DNA from: Actinomycetes bacterium
GTDB taxonomy: Bacteria; Actinomycetota; Acidimicrobiia; Acidimicrobiales; RAAP-2
Direction: 5' to 3'
Length of the DNA stretch: 41,686 nt
NCBI GenBank assembly: GCA_021828055.1
Contig: JAKATH010000012.1
Location: 1-41,686, forward strand
Below, one piece after another: positions 1 to 8,218 of the stretch (position 1 is its first letter; each line of letters opens with the position of its first letter). Made by a program: the position numbers and the translations under genes. The notes under the pieces are model-generated. The model was not told the origin of the DNA. It saw nothing but the letters and a program-made list of their open reading frames with translations, and did not search any database.

Positions 1-178
1 GGGGGGGGGCGGCTTGCCGTTTTCTCGGGACGGCCTCGGGAAGCTCGTGCACGCCGGGCCAAGCTCGTCTGCCAAGCGCCGCAGTCCAGGTGTACTGGGT
101 GCCCGCCGAGGCCGTCCAGGTGGGCCGTGACCGACCTGCGGGGGATGGGCCGTGCCACTCTTGAGGACGCAGAGAGGC
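1..178. other. GC-rich left edge without a recognised gene
   Basis: The window opens with a run of nine G. No complete gene is visible. One plus-strand frame is open from base 3 and closes with TGA near 177, but I do not recognise the product. It could be the 3' end of a gene cut by the window or by chance. The stretch is more GC-rich than the ABC transporter genes that follow. It contains CCGACCTG (131-138), an octamer also present twice just beyond the other end of the catabolic cluster. Confidence 0.4.
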
Positions 179-2794
179 TCAGATCAGACGATCACCCAGC
201 TGGGGTCGCCTCGCAATGGACCAGCCTCCGACCACGAGAAGGACGATCGAACCGAGCACGACGTCGTTCAGGAAGCCATTCACATGCAGCAATGCGAGCC
301 CATTTCCCACCAAAGTAAGGACGATCGCGCCGAACAGCGTTCCAGCAACGCTGACGCGACCGCCAAAGAAGCTCGCCCCTCCAAGCATGACTGCGGCGAT
401 CGCGTCCAAGGTGACGTCTGTCCCAGACCCAGGGAGCCCACCTCCGACTCGAGCAGTCAAGAAGATGCCTGCCGCTGCGGCGAGCAAGCCCGATGCAACG
501 TAGGGGAGGAAGGCCGACCACCTGACCGAGAGCCCACTTCTACGAGCTGCCACGATGTCTCGTCCGGTGGCAAAGAAATACCGTCCCACCCTGGTCGATC
601 GCAAGAACACAAAGAGCACGACTACGAAGAACAGCAAAGCAATCGTTGCAATTGGCACGCCGCCTATTGAAGCACTCGCCAATCTCCAAAAGCTCCGTGG
701 TACGGGGCCCACGCTGTTCGCAAACCAGATTAGAGAAACACCCCCCTCGGCGAGACCGACGGCGTAGGTGACGAGGAAGGACGGCAGGCCAACGATCACG
801 AGGAGTCCGCAGATCGTTCCGCTTGCGGCGCCGATAGCGAGGGTCGCCGGTACAGCAATCGCGGGATTGGTTTGCAAGAGCAATGCGCTCGACACAAGAT
901 TCGCCAGCGTGATCACAGCGCCGATGCTCAGGTCGATCCCTGCGAGAAGGATCACGAGCATCTCGCCCATGCTTGCGAGCACCAAGACGACTACCTGACG
1001 GCCGAGGTCTCCCAAATTGCTACCGGTGAGGAAGTACGGGGAGCTGAACGTCAGAACGACAGCGATGGCGACGGTGCCCAGGAGGGCTGGAAGTGCAAGT
1101 CCTCGACGACTGTGCAGCCGGGAGAAGTGGCGCGAAGTCTCTCGAAACGCCTGGATGCCATGACGACGAGGAGGTCGCCCCGTGCTCGTCTCCTGACGCG
1201 ACTGAACAGGGGCTGCGGCTTCCAGCGTAGATTCTGAGCTCGTTTGTGTGGAGCGGCGAGCACCCGCCATGGCAGACAGCAACTCTTCGCGGGCCACTTC
1301 GGCGACGTCGATGATCTCGACAACTCGACCCTCCCGCATCACGGCCACCTCGTCGCACAACTCGCACAACTCTGCTGAATCGGAGGACGCGACGACCACG
1401 GCCATATCGCGAGCTCCGCAAAGCTCTCGCAAGGTCGCATGGATCTCGTGTCGGGCGCCGATGTCAACCCCTCGCGTGGGCTCCACCACGACAAGCACCG
1501 CCGGCTCTGCTGCGAGACACTGCGCGAGCAGCACCTTCTGCTGCTGACCTCCGCTCATCCGCAGGGTGTCGCGCTTCAATAGGTCTGGTTGCAAGCGAGC
1601 GCTCTTGGCAGCGGTGAGCACGAGATCCCGCTCCTTCCGGGTGGAGAGCAGCCCGAAGCGGCGGCACCGACCAAGGGCGCCAGCGGCGATATTCTCCTGA
1701 GCCGTGCGGTTTTGGGCAAGGCCGTCTACCTTGCGATCGGCGGGGAGAAACACGATTCCGCGTGCACGTGCTTTGCGAATGGATCCAGAAGCTACTCTCC
1801 TCCCGTCGGATCTGACCTCACCGGAGGAAGCCTTCCTCCATCCCGCGACCGTTTCTGCCAGCTCCTCGACGCCACTTCCGACTTGACCGGCAATTCCGAG
1901 GATGGTTCCACTGCGCACGTTGAGCGAGACGTCCCTGAATCGGTGCCCGCTCAACTCTGCAATTGAGAGACCCGACTCCGAGAACTCCGTTCGAGGGCGG
2001 CTGTCGACGCGTCCCTTGCGGGACCATTCCGCGCCGACCATCATGCTGATCAGGGAAGGCTCGTCGATGTCGCTGCCGCGAAGCTGGCCCGCGACCTGCC
2101 CGTCCCGGAGAACCGTGACGACGTCGCAAAGTCGGACTACCTCCTCGAGCCGGTGACTGATGTAGATCACCGCGACCTGGCTGTTGCGCAGTGCGCGGAT
2201 CGCATCGAAGAGAAGCTCGGCTTCCTCCGTGCGAAGCGCGGAGGTGGGCTCGTCCAAGATGAGCATGCTGCTTGCGCGAGAATCCCATTTCGCAACCTCG
2301 ACCAGGGTCTGTAGCCCCACTGGGAGGTTGTCGACGCCGGCCTCCTGGTCGGCACGGCGGATCCCGAACGCCGTCAAGCGGTCTCGAGCGTCTTCAACGA
2401 GGCGTGAGCGGTCGATGAGCCCTGCCCGCCGTCTGGGCTCAACTCCGAGCAGAACGTTCTCGGGGACAGAGAGGTTGTCAAGAAGGGTCAGCTCTTGATA
2501 GACGCAAGCGACACCGAGCTGAATGCTGTTCGCCGGCGATCGGAGGTGGACCAGATCCCCTCGAACCCGGACCTCCCCCCGGGTCGGTTGCGTTTCGCCA
2601 GCCAGGATCTTTACCAGGGTGCTCTTGCCAGCGCCGTTCTCGCCGACGATCGCATGGATCTCGCCAGGAAAGAAATCGACACTGACATCCCGGAGCACGT
2701 CACTGGCTTCGTACCGCTTCCAGATGTGACTGGCGGAGACCGCCGCCACGGGCGAAGAGGGGCCCGCGGCGGCGGTCTGCGAAGACGTGACCAT
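179..2794 (-). CDS. CUT2-family sugar ABC transporter, ATPase-permease fusion (RbsA-RbsC type)
   Basis: This is one polypeptide of about 871 residues. It joins a two-NBD ribose-type ATPase (about residues 20-500) to an RbsC-like permease (about 565-870, with several hydrophobic segments). NBD1 has Walker A GENGAGKST (near residue 55) and Walker B LILDEPTSAL. NBD2 has the degenerate Walker A usual for RbsA proteins (GQVGSGVEE), signature MSGGQQQK, and VVVEPTRGVDIGA where the family normally has a DEPT-type Walker B, so the Walker B Asp is Val. The chosen ATG at 2794 overlaps the TGA of the upstream binding-protein gene (TGATG), which implies translational coupling. A TTG at 2806 in the same frame is the alternative start. 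RbsA and RbsC are normally separate chains. The fusion is direct from the sequence, but the substrate is unknown. Confidence 0.93.
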   Translation of the reverse strand: MVTSSQTAAAGPSSPVAAVSASHIWKRYEASDVLRDVSVDFFPGEIHAIVGENGAGKSTLVKILAGETQPTRGEVRVRGDLVHLRSPANSIQLGVACVYQELTLLDNLSVPENVLLGVEPRRRAGLIDRSRLVEDARDRLTAFGIRRADQEAGVDNLPVGLQTLVEVAKWDSRASSMLILDEPTSALRTEEAELLFDAIRALRNSQVAVIYISHRLEEVVRLCDVVTVLRDGQVAGQLRGSDIDEPSLISMMVGAEWSRKGRVDSRPRTEFSESGLSIAELSGHRFRDVSLNVRSGTILGIAGQVGSGVEELAETVAGWRKASSGEVRSDGRRVASGSIRKARARGIVFLPADRKVDGLAQNRTAQENIAAGALGRCRRFGLLSTRKERDLVLTAAKSARLQPDLLKRDTLRMSGGQQQKVLLAQCLAAEPAVLVVVEPTRGVDIGARHEIHATLRELCGARDMAVVVASSDSAELCELCDEVAVMREGRVVEIIDVAEVAREELLSAMAGARRSTQTSSESTLEAAAPVQSRQETSTGRPPRRHGIQAFRETSRHFSRLHSRRGLALPALLGTVAIAVVLTFSSPYFLTGSNLGDLGRQVVVLVLASMGEMLVILLAGIDLSIGAVITLANLVSSALLLQTNPAIAVPATLAIGAASGTICGLLVIVGLPSFLVTYAVGLAEGGVSLIWFANSVGPVPRSFWRLASASIGGVPIATIALLFFVVVLFVFLRSTRVGRYFFATGRDIVAARRSGLSVRWSAFLPYVASGLLAAAAGIFLTARVGGGLPGSGTDVTLDAIAAVMLGGASFFGGRVSVAGTLFGAIVLTLVGNGLALLHVNGFLNDVVLGSIVLLVVGGWSIARRPQLGDRLI

Positions 2795-3912
2795 CAACCC
2801 TTGCAATACGGTGTGTACTTACACGGCATGCCGCCGGAGTACCACCATCCTGTGGGGTAGTTCAGGCGAGCGAACTTCTTCACGTTCTGGCTCGTGATCG
2901 TCGCTTTCGGGACGAGGAAGTCCTTGTGGACGGGTTTACCCTCCAGGACCTGGACAGCCTGGAGGACGGCGTAGTACCCAACCTTCACTGGGATCGGGGT
3001 GAACACCGACGGGATGTGCGTCTGCGCGACCACCTTGAGCCACGCGTTGGCGTCATCACCCGTCCATGCCTTGATCTGCGAGATACGACCGGCCTGCTTC
3101 ACGGCATTGTAACAGCCGATGCCCTGGTTTCCGCTGATGGAGTTGATTGCTGTAATCTGGCTGTACCGTGCCAGGATAGGACGCATCTCCTCTTCGCACT
3201 TCGCTGGTGTATATGTCGCGAAGATGGTGGTGAGCACGTGAATGCCAGGGTACTTGCTGTATACGGCCTTTGCCGCATCCACTTCCTGCTCGGTTGCTCC
3301 ATTTCCCTGGTGCCCGCCGATGATGACGACATTGCCCCTGCCGTGCAACTTGTGGACGACGAACTCGCCCTGGAGGTACCCGTCCTGATCGTCACGATCA
3401 TTCAGGAACTGCGTGTAGTTCGAGCACTTGACGGCCCGCTCGACGACGAAGACCGGCACACCTTGGGACTCCGCTTTTGCGATCGACGGACAGAGTGCGC
3501 TTGTGTTGGTCGCGTTCAAGATGATTGCGTCAACATGCTGGGTAAGCAGGGTATCGATGTCACCGATCTGCTTTGTGACTGTCCCATCGGCGTTGGTCAA
3601 GATGGGCTTGACGAGACCATGCTCTGCTCCAACTCCCCACTTGAACTCAGCGTATTCCATCGTAAGGAAGGAGTTTGTCAGTCCAGCGTCTGCAAACCCT
3701 ATGGTGTAGGGCGGCTTTTTCTTGAACTTCTTGGTTGTGACCATCACGTGCAAGAAGGGTTCCTTTGGTAATGTGATCTTCGGACTGCCACCATTCGGTG
3801 CTGCGCTCGTTAGACCCGCTGGACCCAGCGTGAACAACAAGCTGCACATACCGACCGCCAACAAGGCGACCAGTGATTGCCTTCTCCAGCTCCCCCGGAG
3901 ATGTCGGGTCAT
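2794..3912 (-). CDS. Sugar ABC transporter substrate-binding protein (RbsB/Peripla_BP_4 type)
   Basis: This 372-residue secreted binding protein should capture the ligand for the CUT2 importer encoded around it. It begins with a basic n-region and a hydrophobic stretch, followed by a plausible signal peptidase I site near TSAAPNG. There is no good lipobox. The mature part has the ribose-binding fold signatures: an opening IGFADAGLTNSF strand-helix unit, DTLLTQHVDAIILNATN, GVPVFVVE, GNVVIIGGHQGNGA and a hinge-side AWTGDDANAW. It contains several cysteines, which suggests disulfides in an exported protein. A Shine-Dalgarno AAAGGAGA lies about 8 bases before the ATG. The gene sits 74 bases after the permease stop and overlaps the ATPase-permease start. 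The ligand cannot be predicted from sequence. Confidence 0.92.
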   Translation of the reverse strand: MTRHLRGSWRRQSLVALLAVGMCSLLFTLGPAGLTSAAPNGGSPKITLPKEPFLHVMVTTKKFKKKPPYTIGFADAGLTNSFLTMEYAEFKWGVGAEHGLVKPILTNADGTVTKQIGDIDTLLTQHVDAIILNATNTSALCPSIAKAESQGVPVFVVERAVKCSNYTQFLNDRDDQDGYLQGEFVVHKLHGRGNVVIIGGHQGNGATEQEVDAAKAVYSKYPGIHVLTTIFATYTPAKCEEEMRPILARYSQITAINSISGNQGIGCYNAVKQAGRISQIKAWTGDDANAWLKVVAQTHIPSVFTPIPVKVGYYAVLQAVQVLEGKPVHKDFLVPKATITSQNVKKFARLNYPTGWWYSGGMPCKYTPYCKG

Positions 3913-3986
3913 TCGGTTGTCTCCTTTGTTCGTTGCTACCTATAGAACAGGCGAGAAATTGTCGAGAGTGTCAAGTGGTGAGCTAG

Positions 3987-5105
3987 CTAGGGGCTGGCAT
4001 CGGCGTCTGGACCGTGAGCCCTCGCGAGAGCGACCGTCTGGTAGGGGGATGATGTCGAACGGTTTGTCGGCCCGACGGCGCCAGACGGGGAATGATCAGC
4101 GCCTGGCGCGGTGGGACCATGGAAAGACCGCGCGACGTGAACCGTGAGACGGAGAAGAGCCCTCAGCCAATGGCCGCTGCTCGCTGTTCGGTTGTAGGCG
4201 AGCGAGCCGAGGACGAGCACGATCCCGGTGACGATCGGTTGGAGATCGGCAGACGCTCCGGCAATCAGGAGTACGTTGAAGAGCAGGGCGAGGATAAGTG
4301 CGCCGACACATGCTCCGGCTGGAGTTCCTCGTCCGCCGAAGAGGCTGACCCCGCCGATGACCGCGGCGGCGATGGCGGTGAGCTCCATTCCGGTCCCGAG
4401 GGAAGTCTGCCCAGAGCCTGCGTAAGAAGTTGCGTAGGCTCCGGCGAGCCCAGCGCACACGGCCGAGAGGACGAAGGCGATGATGAGGGACATGCCGATC
4501 GGGACGCCGGTGTTGTATGCGGCGCGCCTATTGGATCCGATCAGGTAGAGGTGGCGACCGAAGCGCGTTTTGGCGAGGGCTAGCGAGGCGAGGACCGTCG
4601 CAACGACGATGACGACGAGTCCAGAGGAAAAGAGACCTTTCGAGTCGATAGCCAACTGGAGGAATGACGGCGCCAGATTGTTGGGAGGCGATCCGTTGGT
4701 CCAGAACAGGTTGAGACCACCCAAGATGAAGAGCGTGGACAGCGTCACGATGAAGGAAGGAATGCGCGCGTAGACGGTTAGCAGCCCGTTGACCAACCCG
4801 ATCCCTGCGCACGCAGCAAGGGTCAAGAGGATCGTCGGGACGATGAGCGCGTCGCGTCCGCCCATCCACGTCGCGAGAAGGATCGATGCCAGAGACATCA
4901 CGGATCCCACGGAGAGATCGATCTCGCCCGCGAGGAGCACGAAGGTCATGCCGAGTGCGAGGAGAACGATCGGGGCTGCAGTGCTCACCGTCGAGTTCAG
5001 ATCGAAGACGGTGAGGGAGGACGGGTAGAAGACCGCGCCGAAGATGAAGATCAGAACTGCCACCACGGCCGGGCGTGCAGCGCCCTCCCTAATTGCGCGA
5101 CGCAT
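3987..5105 (-). CDS. CUT2-family sugar ABC transporter permease (RbsC type)
   Basis: This is a membrane permease of about 372 residues with the BPD_transp_2 pattern: VLLALGMTFVLLAGEIDLSVGS near residue 50, then repeated hydrophobic segments and AIAAAVIGGVSLFGGRGTP near residue 250. It should pair with the permease half of the ATPase-permease fusion to form the membrane channel. The ATG at 5105 overlaps the TGA of the dehydrogenase gene (TGATG), and a GTG at 5108 is the alternative start. The last 60 or so residues, after GIVLVLGSLAYNR, are polar and not typical of the family. They may be a readthrough extension created by loss of an earlier stop. Confidence 0.91.
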   Translation of the reverse strand: MRRAIREGAARPAVVAVLIFIFGAVFYPSSLTVFDLNSTVSTAAPIVLLALGMTFVLLAGEIDLSVGSVMSLASILLATWMGGRDALIVPTILLTLAACAGIGLVNGLLTVYARIPSFIVTLSTLFILGGLNLFWTNGSPPNNLAPSFLQLAIDSKGLFSSGLVVIVVATVLASLALAKTRFGRHLYLIGSNRRAAYNTGVPIGMSLIIAFVLSAVCAGLAGAYATSYAGSGQTSLGTGMELTAIAAAVIGGVSLFGGRGTPAGACVGALILALLFNVLLIAGASADLQPIVTGIVLVLGSLAYNRTASSGHWLRALLRLTVHVARSFHGPTAPGADHSPSGAVGPTNRSTSSPYQTVALARAHGPDADASP

Positions 5106-6124
5106 CACGACGTAGCGATATCTGCTTTGGCTGATGCTACTGCGGCACGCTGAGCCTGGGCCACGAGCCGGACGTTTTCCATTCCGTCGTCCCAGGTGGC
5201 CCCAGGATAGGGAGATCCTCCGACCGCTTCGTTGAAGGCTCGAGCTTGAGACGCGTAGGTGTCGACAATGGAGAAGATGTGAGGAGGTTGATTCCCTACC
5301 GTCATGGATCCCCCGCCAGGCCAGCTGTCATGGAGTCGGGCGATGCCCTCGCTCCCGAAGACCTCCATCACGCTGATCTCGTCCGCGCAAGCCGTTGACA
5401 CCGCCACCGTGGCTGCGACGGACAAGGGGTCGGTCGTCGCTGTGGTGGGAGTTGCCTTGGACCGCAGGAGCGCCACCGCTACGTCGTCAACGGCCAAGTG
5501 GAAGTGAGTGCCGCCAAGGAAGGCTCCTACGACGTCTACATCGCCGATCAGAAATCGCACGAGGTCGAGCAGATGCGTGCCCAAGTCGTTGATGGCCCAA
5601 CCCCCGCTTCGAGCTGGGTCGCGGCGCCATTCGCTGGGGAGCTTGTCGGACTTGATGAACTGATGGAGCCGGACATGCAGGAGCTCGCCGAGTCTTCCCG
5701 ATCGGCAGAGTTCCCGGAGGGACTGGTGAGAGGGATTGAACCGGTGCTGGAAACCGACCGCGGTGATCTGGGAACTGCCTTTTGCAACACTCGCCATGGC
5801 CTCTGCGTCTTTGACCGATATCGCCATCGGCTTCTCGACGAGAACATGCTTGCCGGCATCGAGCGCGCGGGTTGCGTGCGTGTAATGAATGTCCGTTGGT
5901 GAGGCGACCCACACCACTTGGACGTCTGAATCGGCGAGGAGGGAGTCGAAGCCCGAGTACGAGCGTTCGGCGCCGTGGCGTCGTGCGAACGCCTCGGAGC
6001 CGGCGCGCGAGCTTCCGCATGCGCCGACGAGGACACCTCCTCCGGCAAGGACAGCGGGGGCGAACGTGTGGTCAGCCCATCCTGACGTCCCGACAATACC
6101 CCATCCGATAGTCCGATCGGTCAA
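5105..6124 (-). CDS. Gfo/Idh/MocA family NAD(P)-dependent oxidoreductase
   Basis: This 339-residue cytoplasmic dehydrogenase belongs to the family that oxidises sugars, polyols or inositols at a secondary alcohol. The N-terminal Rossmann fold has WGIVGTSGWAD (residues 8-18). The family signature EKP sits at 97-99 (HVLVEKPM), and the C-terminal domain has NDLGTHLLDLVRF with the histidine usually found at the active site. The start is a TTG at 6124, preceded by GAGGGGG at a suitable distance. The gene lies 54 bases after the ThDP-enzyme gene and overlaps the permease, so it belongs to the minus-strand operon. Its position beside a CUT2 importer suggests that it acts on the imported compound or an early intermediate. 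Confidence 0.9.
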   Translation of the reverse strand: MTDRTIGWGIVGTSGWADHTFAPAVLAGGGVLVGACGSSRAGSEAFARRHGAERSYSGFDSLLADSDVQVVWVASPTDIHYTHATRALDAGKHVLVEKPMAISVKDAEAMASVAKGSSQITAVGFQHRFNPSHQSLRELCRSGRLGELLHVRLHQFIKSDKLPSEWRRDPARSGGWAINDLGTHLLDLVRFLIGDVDVVGAFLGGTHFHLAVDDVAVALLRSKATPTTATTDPLSVAATVAVSTACADEISVMEVFGSEGIARLHDSWPGGGSMTVGNQPPHIFSIVDTYASQARAFNEAVGGSPYPGATWDDGMENVRLVAQAQRAAVASAKADIATS

Positions 6125-6178
6125 CCTGTACCCCCTCTGTGCTCAGACCGTCTCGTGCACCGCATGCGCGCGTCAGCG

Positions 6179-8047
6179 TCAGCGACCTGTTGCCTTCGGC
6201 GATCTGGGCGCCTTGTGCTGATCATCCAGCAGCCTCGGCATTGGGATTCGCAGGGGCGGAAGGTCCCAGGCCCCGCTCGCAACTGGGACTTCATCTCCTG
6301 AGACGGCGACGTCGAGTACCCACGGTCGCCCGGATCCCACTGCTGCTGCTAGTGCGTCTGGAAGCTCTGCAGGCTTCTCTACGGTCGCAGCGTCTGCGCC
6401 CATGCTCCGCGCCATTGCAGCGAAGTCAGGAGAGTAGGGGCTACCGTCAGGATTGAGAAACTCGGTCGCGAACTCGCGTCCCGCTCCGAAATAGGCGCGT
6501 TGGATGTCGCGAATGGAGAGATAGCCACGGTTGTTCCAGACGAGCCAGACGACGGGAATGCCGTACTCGACCGCGGTCGAAACCACGCTCGGAAACATCA
6601 GGAAGCCCCCGTCACCCACGACGGCGACGACCGAGCGCGAAGGCGCTGCGAGCTTGGCACCAAGCGCCCCCGCGACGCCGAACCCCATTGCGCCGAACCC
6701 CCAACTGTGGAGAATGGAATTCGGAGATCGCGCGCTCCATCGTTGAACGATCCAGTTGTGGTGGAGTCCGACATCCGAGACAAGGATGGCATCGTCAGCG
6801 AGGACACGCCGTAGGTCATCGAGAAGTCTGGCCGGTTTGATGGGGATCGCGTCTGTCTTCGAATGAGAGTCGAGCAACAAGTCCCACTGCGCCCTCCAAT
6901 TCGCAACCTGCTCCCTCCACGCGCTCCAGCGAGACTGTGGGCTGCCAGGGGTCCCCATGGACCACTGGCCAGCGTCACACTCGATGGCGGTACGCAGTTG
7001 GCGTAGGAAGACCTTGGGGTGCGCGGCAATGCCGACTGTCGGTGCGTAGTTCCGGCCGAGATCTCGCCGGTCCATTGCAACGTGCACCAAGCGAGTGGGT
7101 GGGATCGCAAAAGTGGATTCGGGAATCCAAGAGCTGGATGCGCGGTCGTCGAAGCTCGGACACAGCGCGACGATCAAGTCGCTGGCACTGGCAGCGCGGT
7201 TTGCGGGAAGCGTTCCGTTTCTCCCCGTCTCGCCGACCGCAAGGGGGTCAGCGCTGTCTGCGACGCCCTTTCCATCAGGCGTCCAAGCGACAGGAACCCC
7301 CAGGTGACGCGCGATGGCAAGGAACTCGCCGCTCGCGCCGCCGGCTACGACTCCTCGGCCTGCCAGGAGGAGGGGACGGCTCGAGGTGCGTAGCTGCTCG
7401 ACCACGCTCTCGATCAATTCCTGAGGCGCTGCCTGTTCCGGCGAGATGCCGGCGTTCCACCGAGTCGTGCCTGCGTCTGGCACCGCCGCCTCTTCAACGA
7501 ACACGTCGAGGGGAACGTCGAGGTGCACGGGCCCTGGAGGCGGGGCACTCATCAAGGTGAAGGCCTGGCGCAGAGCCACGGGAAGTTGCTCGGGTCGGGT
7601 GGCCTGGAACGACCGCTTCACGTAGGGACGCACGACGGTCGGGAAGTCAGCCTGATAGTGGTAGCCGGATTCTTGGAACGGTGCGCGGTTGAACTGTGTC
7701 GTTGGGACGTTGCCAGTGATGGCGAGGAACGTGGACCCGTCCATGAGCGCATTGGCGAGAGCAATTGGCAGGTTGGCGGAACCGGGACCACACGAGGTGA
7801 GCGTGGCGACGGGGGAGCCCGACACCCGGAAGAAGGCGTCGGCCATGAATCCCGCGACGGTCTCGTGGTGGACCGATACCACGGAGATCTGGTCTCGCCT
7901 GTCGAGCAAGGCATCGAGCATCCCGACGTTCCCGTGACCACACAGTGCGAAGACGTAAGGCACCTGCTCGCCGATCAGGTGGTCGGCGATGATGTCCGCC
8001 CCTTTGCTGCGTTGGCCGTTCTGGCTCGGACCGCTCTCGTGACTCAT
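6179..8047 (-). CDS. Thiamine-diphosphate-dependent enzyme (acetolactate synthase / 2-oxoacid decarboxylase superfamily)
   Basis: The product is 622 residues with the three-domain POX/AHAS layout. The N-terminal Pyr domain carries the catalytic-type Glu62 in VHHETVAGFMAD. The central domain spans about 205-350. The C-terminal PP domain has the ThDP/Mg motif, starting at GDG 478-480 and ending with NN 505-506. The ATG at 8047 was chosen because it aligns with the family N-terminus. The frame stays open upstream to about 8554, but that would cross the promoter and part of the divergent gene. The closest general matches by eye are acetolactate-synthase-like and benzoylformate-decarboxylase-like proteins. 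IolD-type hydrolases are also possible, given the inositol-like neighbours. It is the first gene of the minus-strand operon. Confidence 0.88.
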   Translation of the reverse strand: MSHESGPSQNGQRSKGADIIADHLIGEQVPYVFALCGHGNVGMLDALLDRRDQISVVSVHHETVAGFMADAFFRVSGSPVATLTSCGPGSANLPIALANALMDGSTFLAITGNVPTTQFNRAPFQESGYHYQADFPTVVRPYVKRSFQATRPEQLPVALRQAFTLMSAPPPGPVHLDVPLDVFVEEAAVPDAGTTRWNAGISPEQAAPQELIESVVEQLRTSSRPLLLAGRGVVAGGASGEFLAIARHLGVPVAWTPDGKGVADSADPLAVGETGRNGTLPANRAASASDLIVALCPSFDDRASSSWIPESTFAIPPTRLVHVAMDRRDLGRNYAPTVGIAAHPKVFLRQLRTAIECDAGQWSMGTPGSPQSRWSAWREQVANWRAQWDLLLDSHSKTDAIPIKPARLLDDLRRVLADDAILVSDVGLHHNWIVQRWSARSPNSILHSWGFGAMGFGVAGALGAKLAAPSRSVVAVVGDGGFLMFPSVVSTAVEYGIPVVWLVWNNRGYLSIRDIQRAYFGAGREFATEFLNPDGSPYSPDFAAMARSMGADAATVEKPAELPDALAAAVGSGRPWVLDVAVSGDEVPVASGAWDLPPLRIPMPRLLDDQHKAPRSPKATGR

Positions 8048-8055
8048 TCTCTCGT

Positions 8056-8072
8056 GTTGCGTATTACGCAAC
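8056..8072. promoter_or_regulatory. Palindromic candidate operator between the divergent catabolic operons
   Basis: GTTGCGTATTACGCAAC is a perfect 8-base inverted repeat around one central base. It lies 9 bases upstream of the ATG of the ThDP enzyme and within 171 bases of DNA shared with the divergent aldehyde dehydrogenase. For the minus-strand promoter proposed at 8093-8122 it would sit at roughly +14 to +30, where a repressor would block transcription. The IclR-family protein at 12472 is the only regulator in the cluster and the obvious candidate ligand. That link is inference. Confidence 0.7.
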
Positions 8073-8092
8073 GCCCTTGCGCACACGACGAC

Positions 8093-8122
8093 AGTATGCG
8101 ACGATCGTTTCCGGCTCGTCAA
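8093..8122 (-). promoter_or_regulatory. Candidate sigma-70 promoter for the minus-strand catabolic operon
   Basis: On the minus strand a -35 box TTGACG (8122-8117) is followed after 18 bases by a -10 box CATACT (8098-8093). The expected start point is near 8086, just before the palindrome. The -35 box lies in an 11-base sequence, GCTCGTCAAGG on the plus strand, that is repeated in tandem (8114-8124 and 8125-8135). A second TTGACG is therefore present 11 bases further upstream. Confidence 0.5.
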
Positions 8123-8218
8123 GGGCTCGTCAAGGAGGTGCACGTAAGACGTCGTTCGACCTGGCATCGACGACGGGATCGTTGCACAACAGGCGATCAG
8201 ATTGAGGAAGAGGCGCAC

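Noticed and set aside
7523-8218. An N-terminal extension of the first aldehyde dehydrogenase
   Set aside because: It crosses the promoter region and lies antisense to the ThDP enzyme. The ALDH fold and the purine-rich site begin at 8219.
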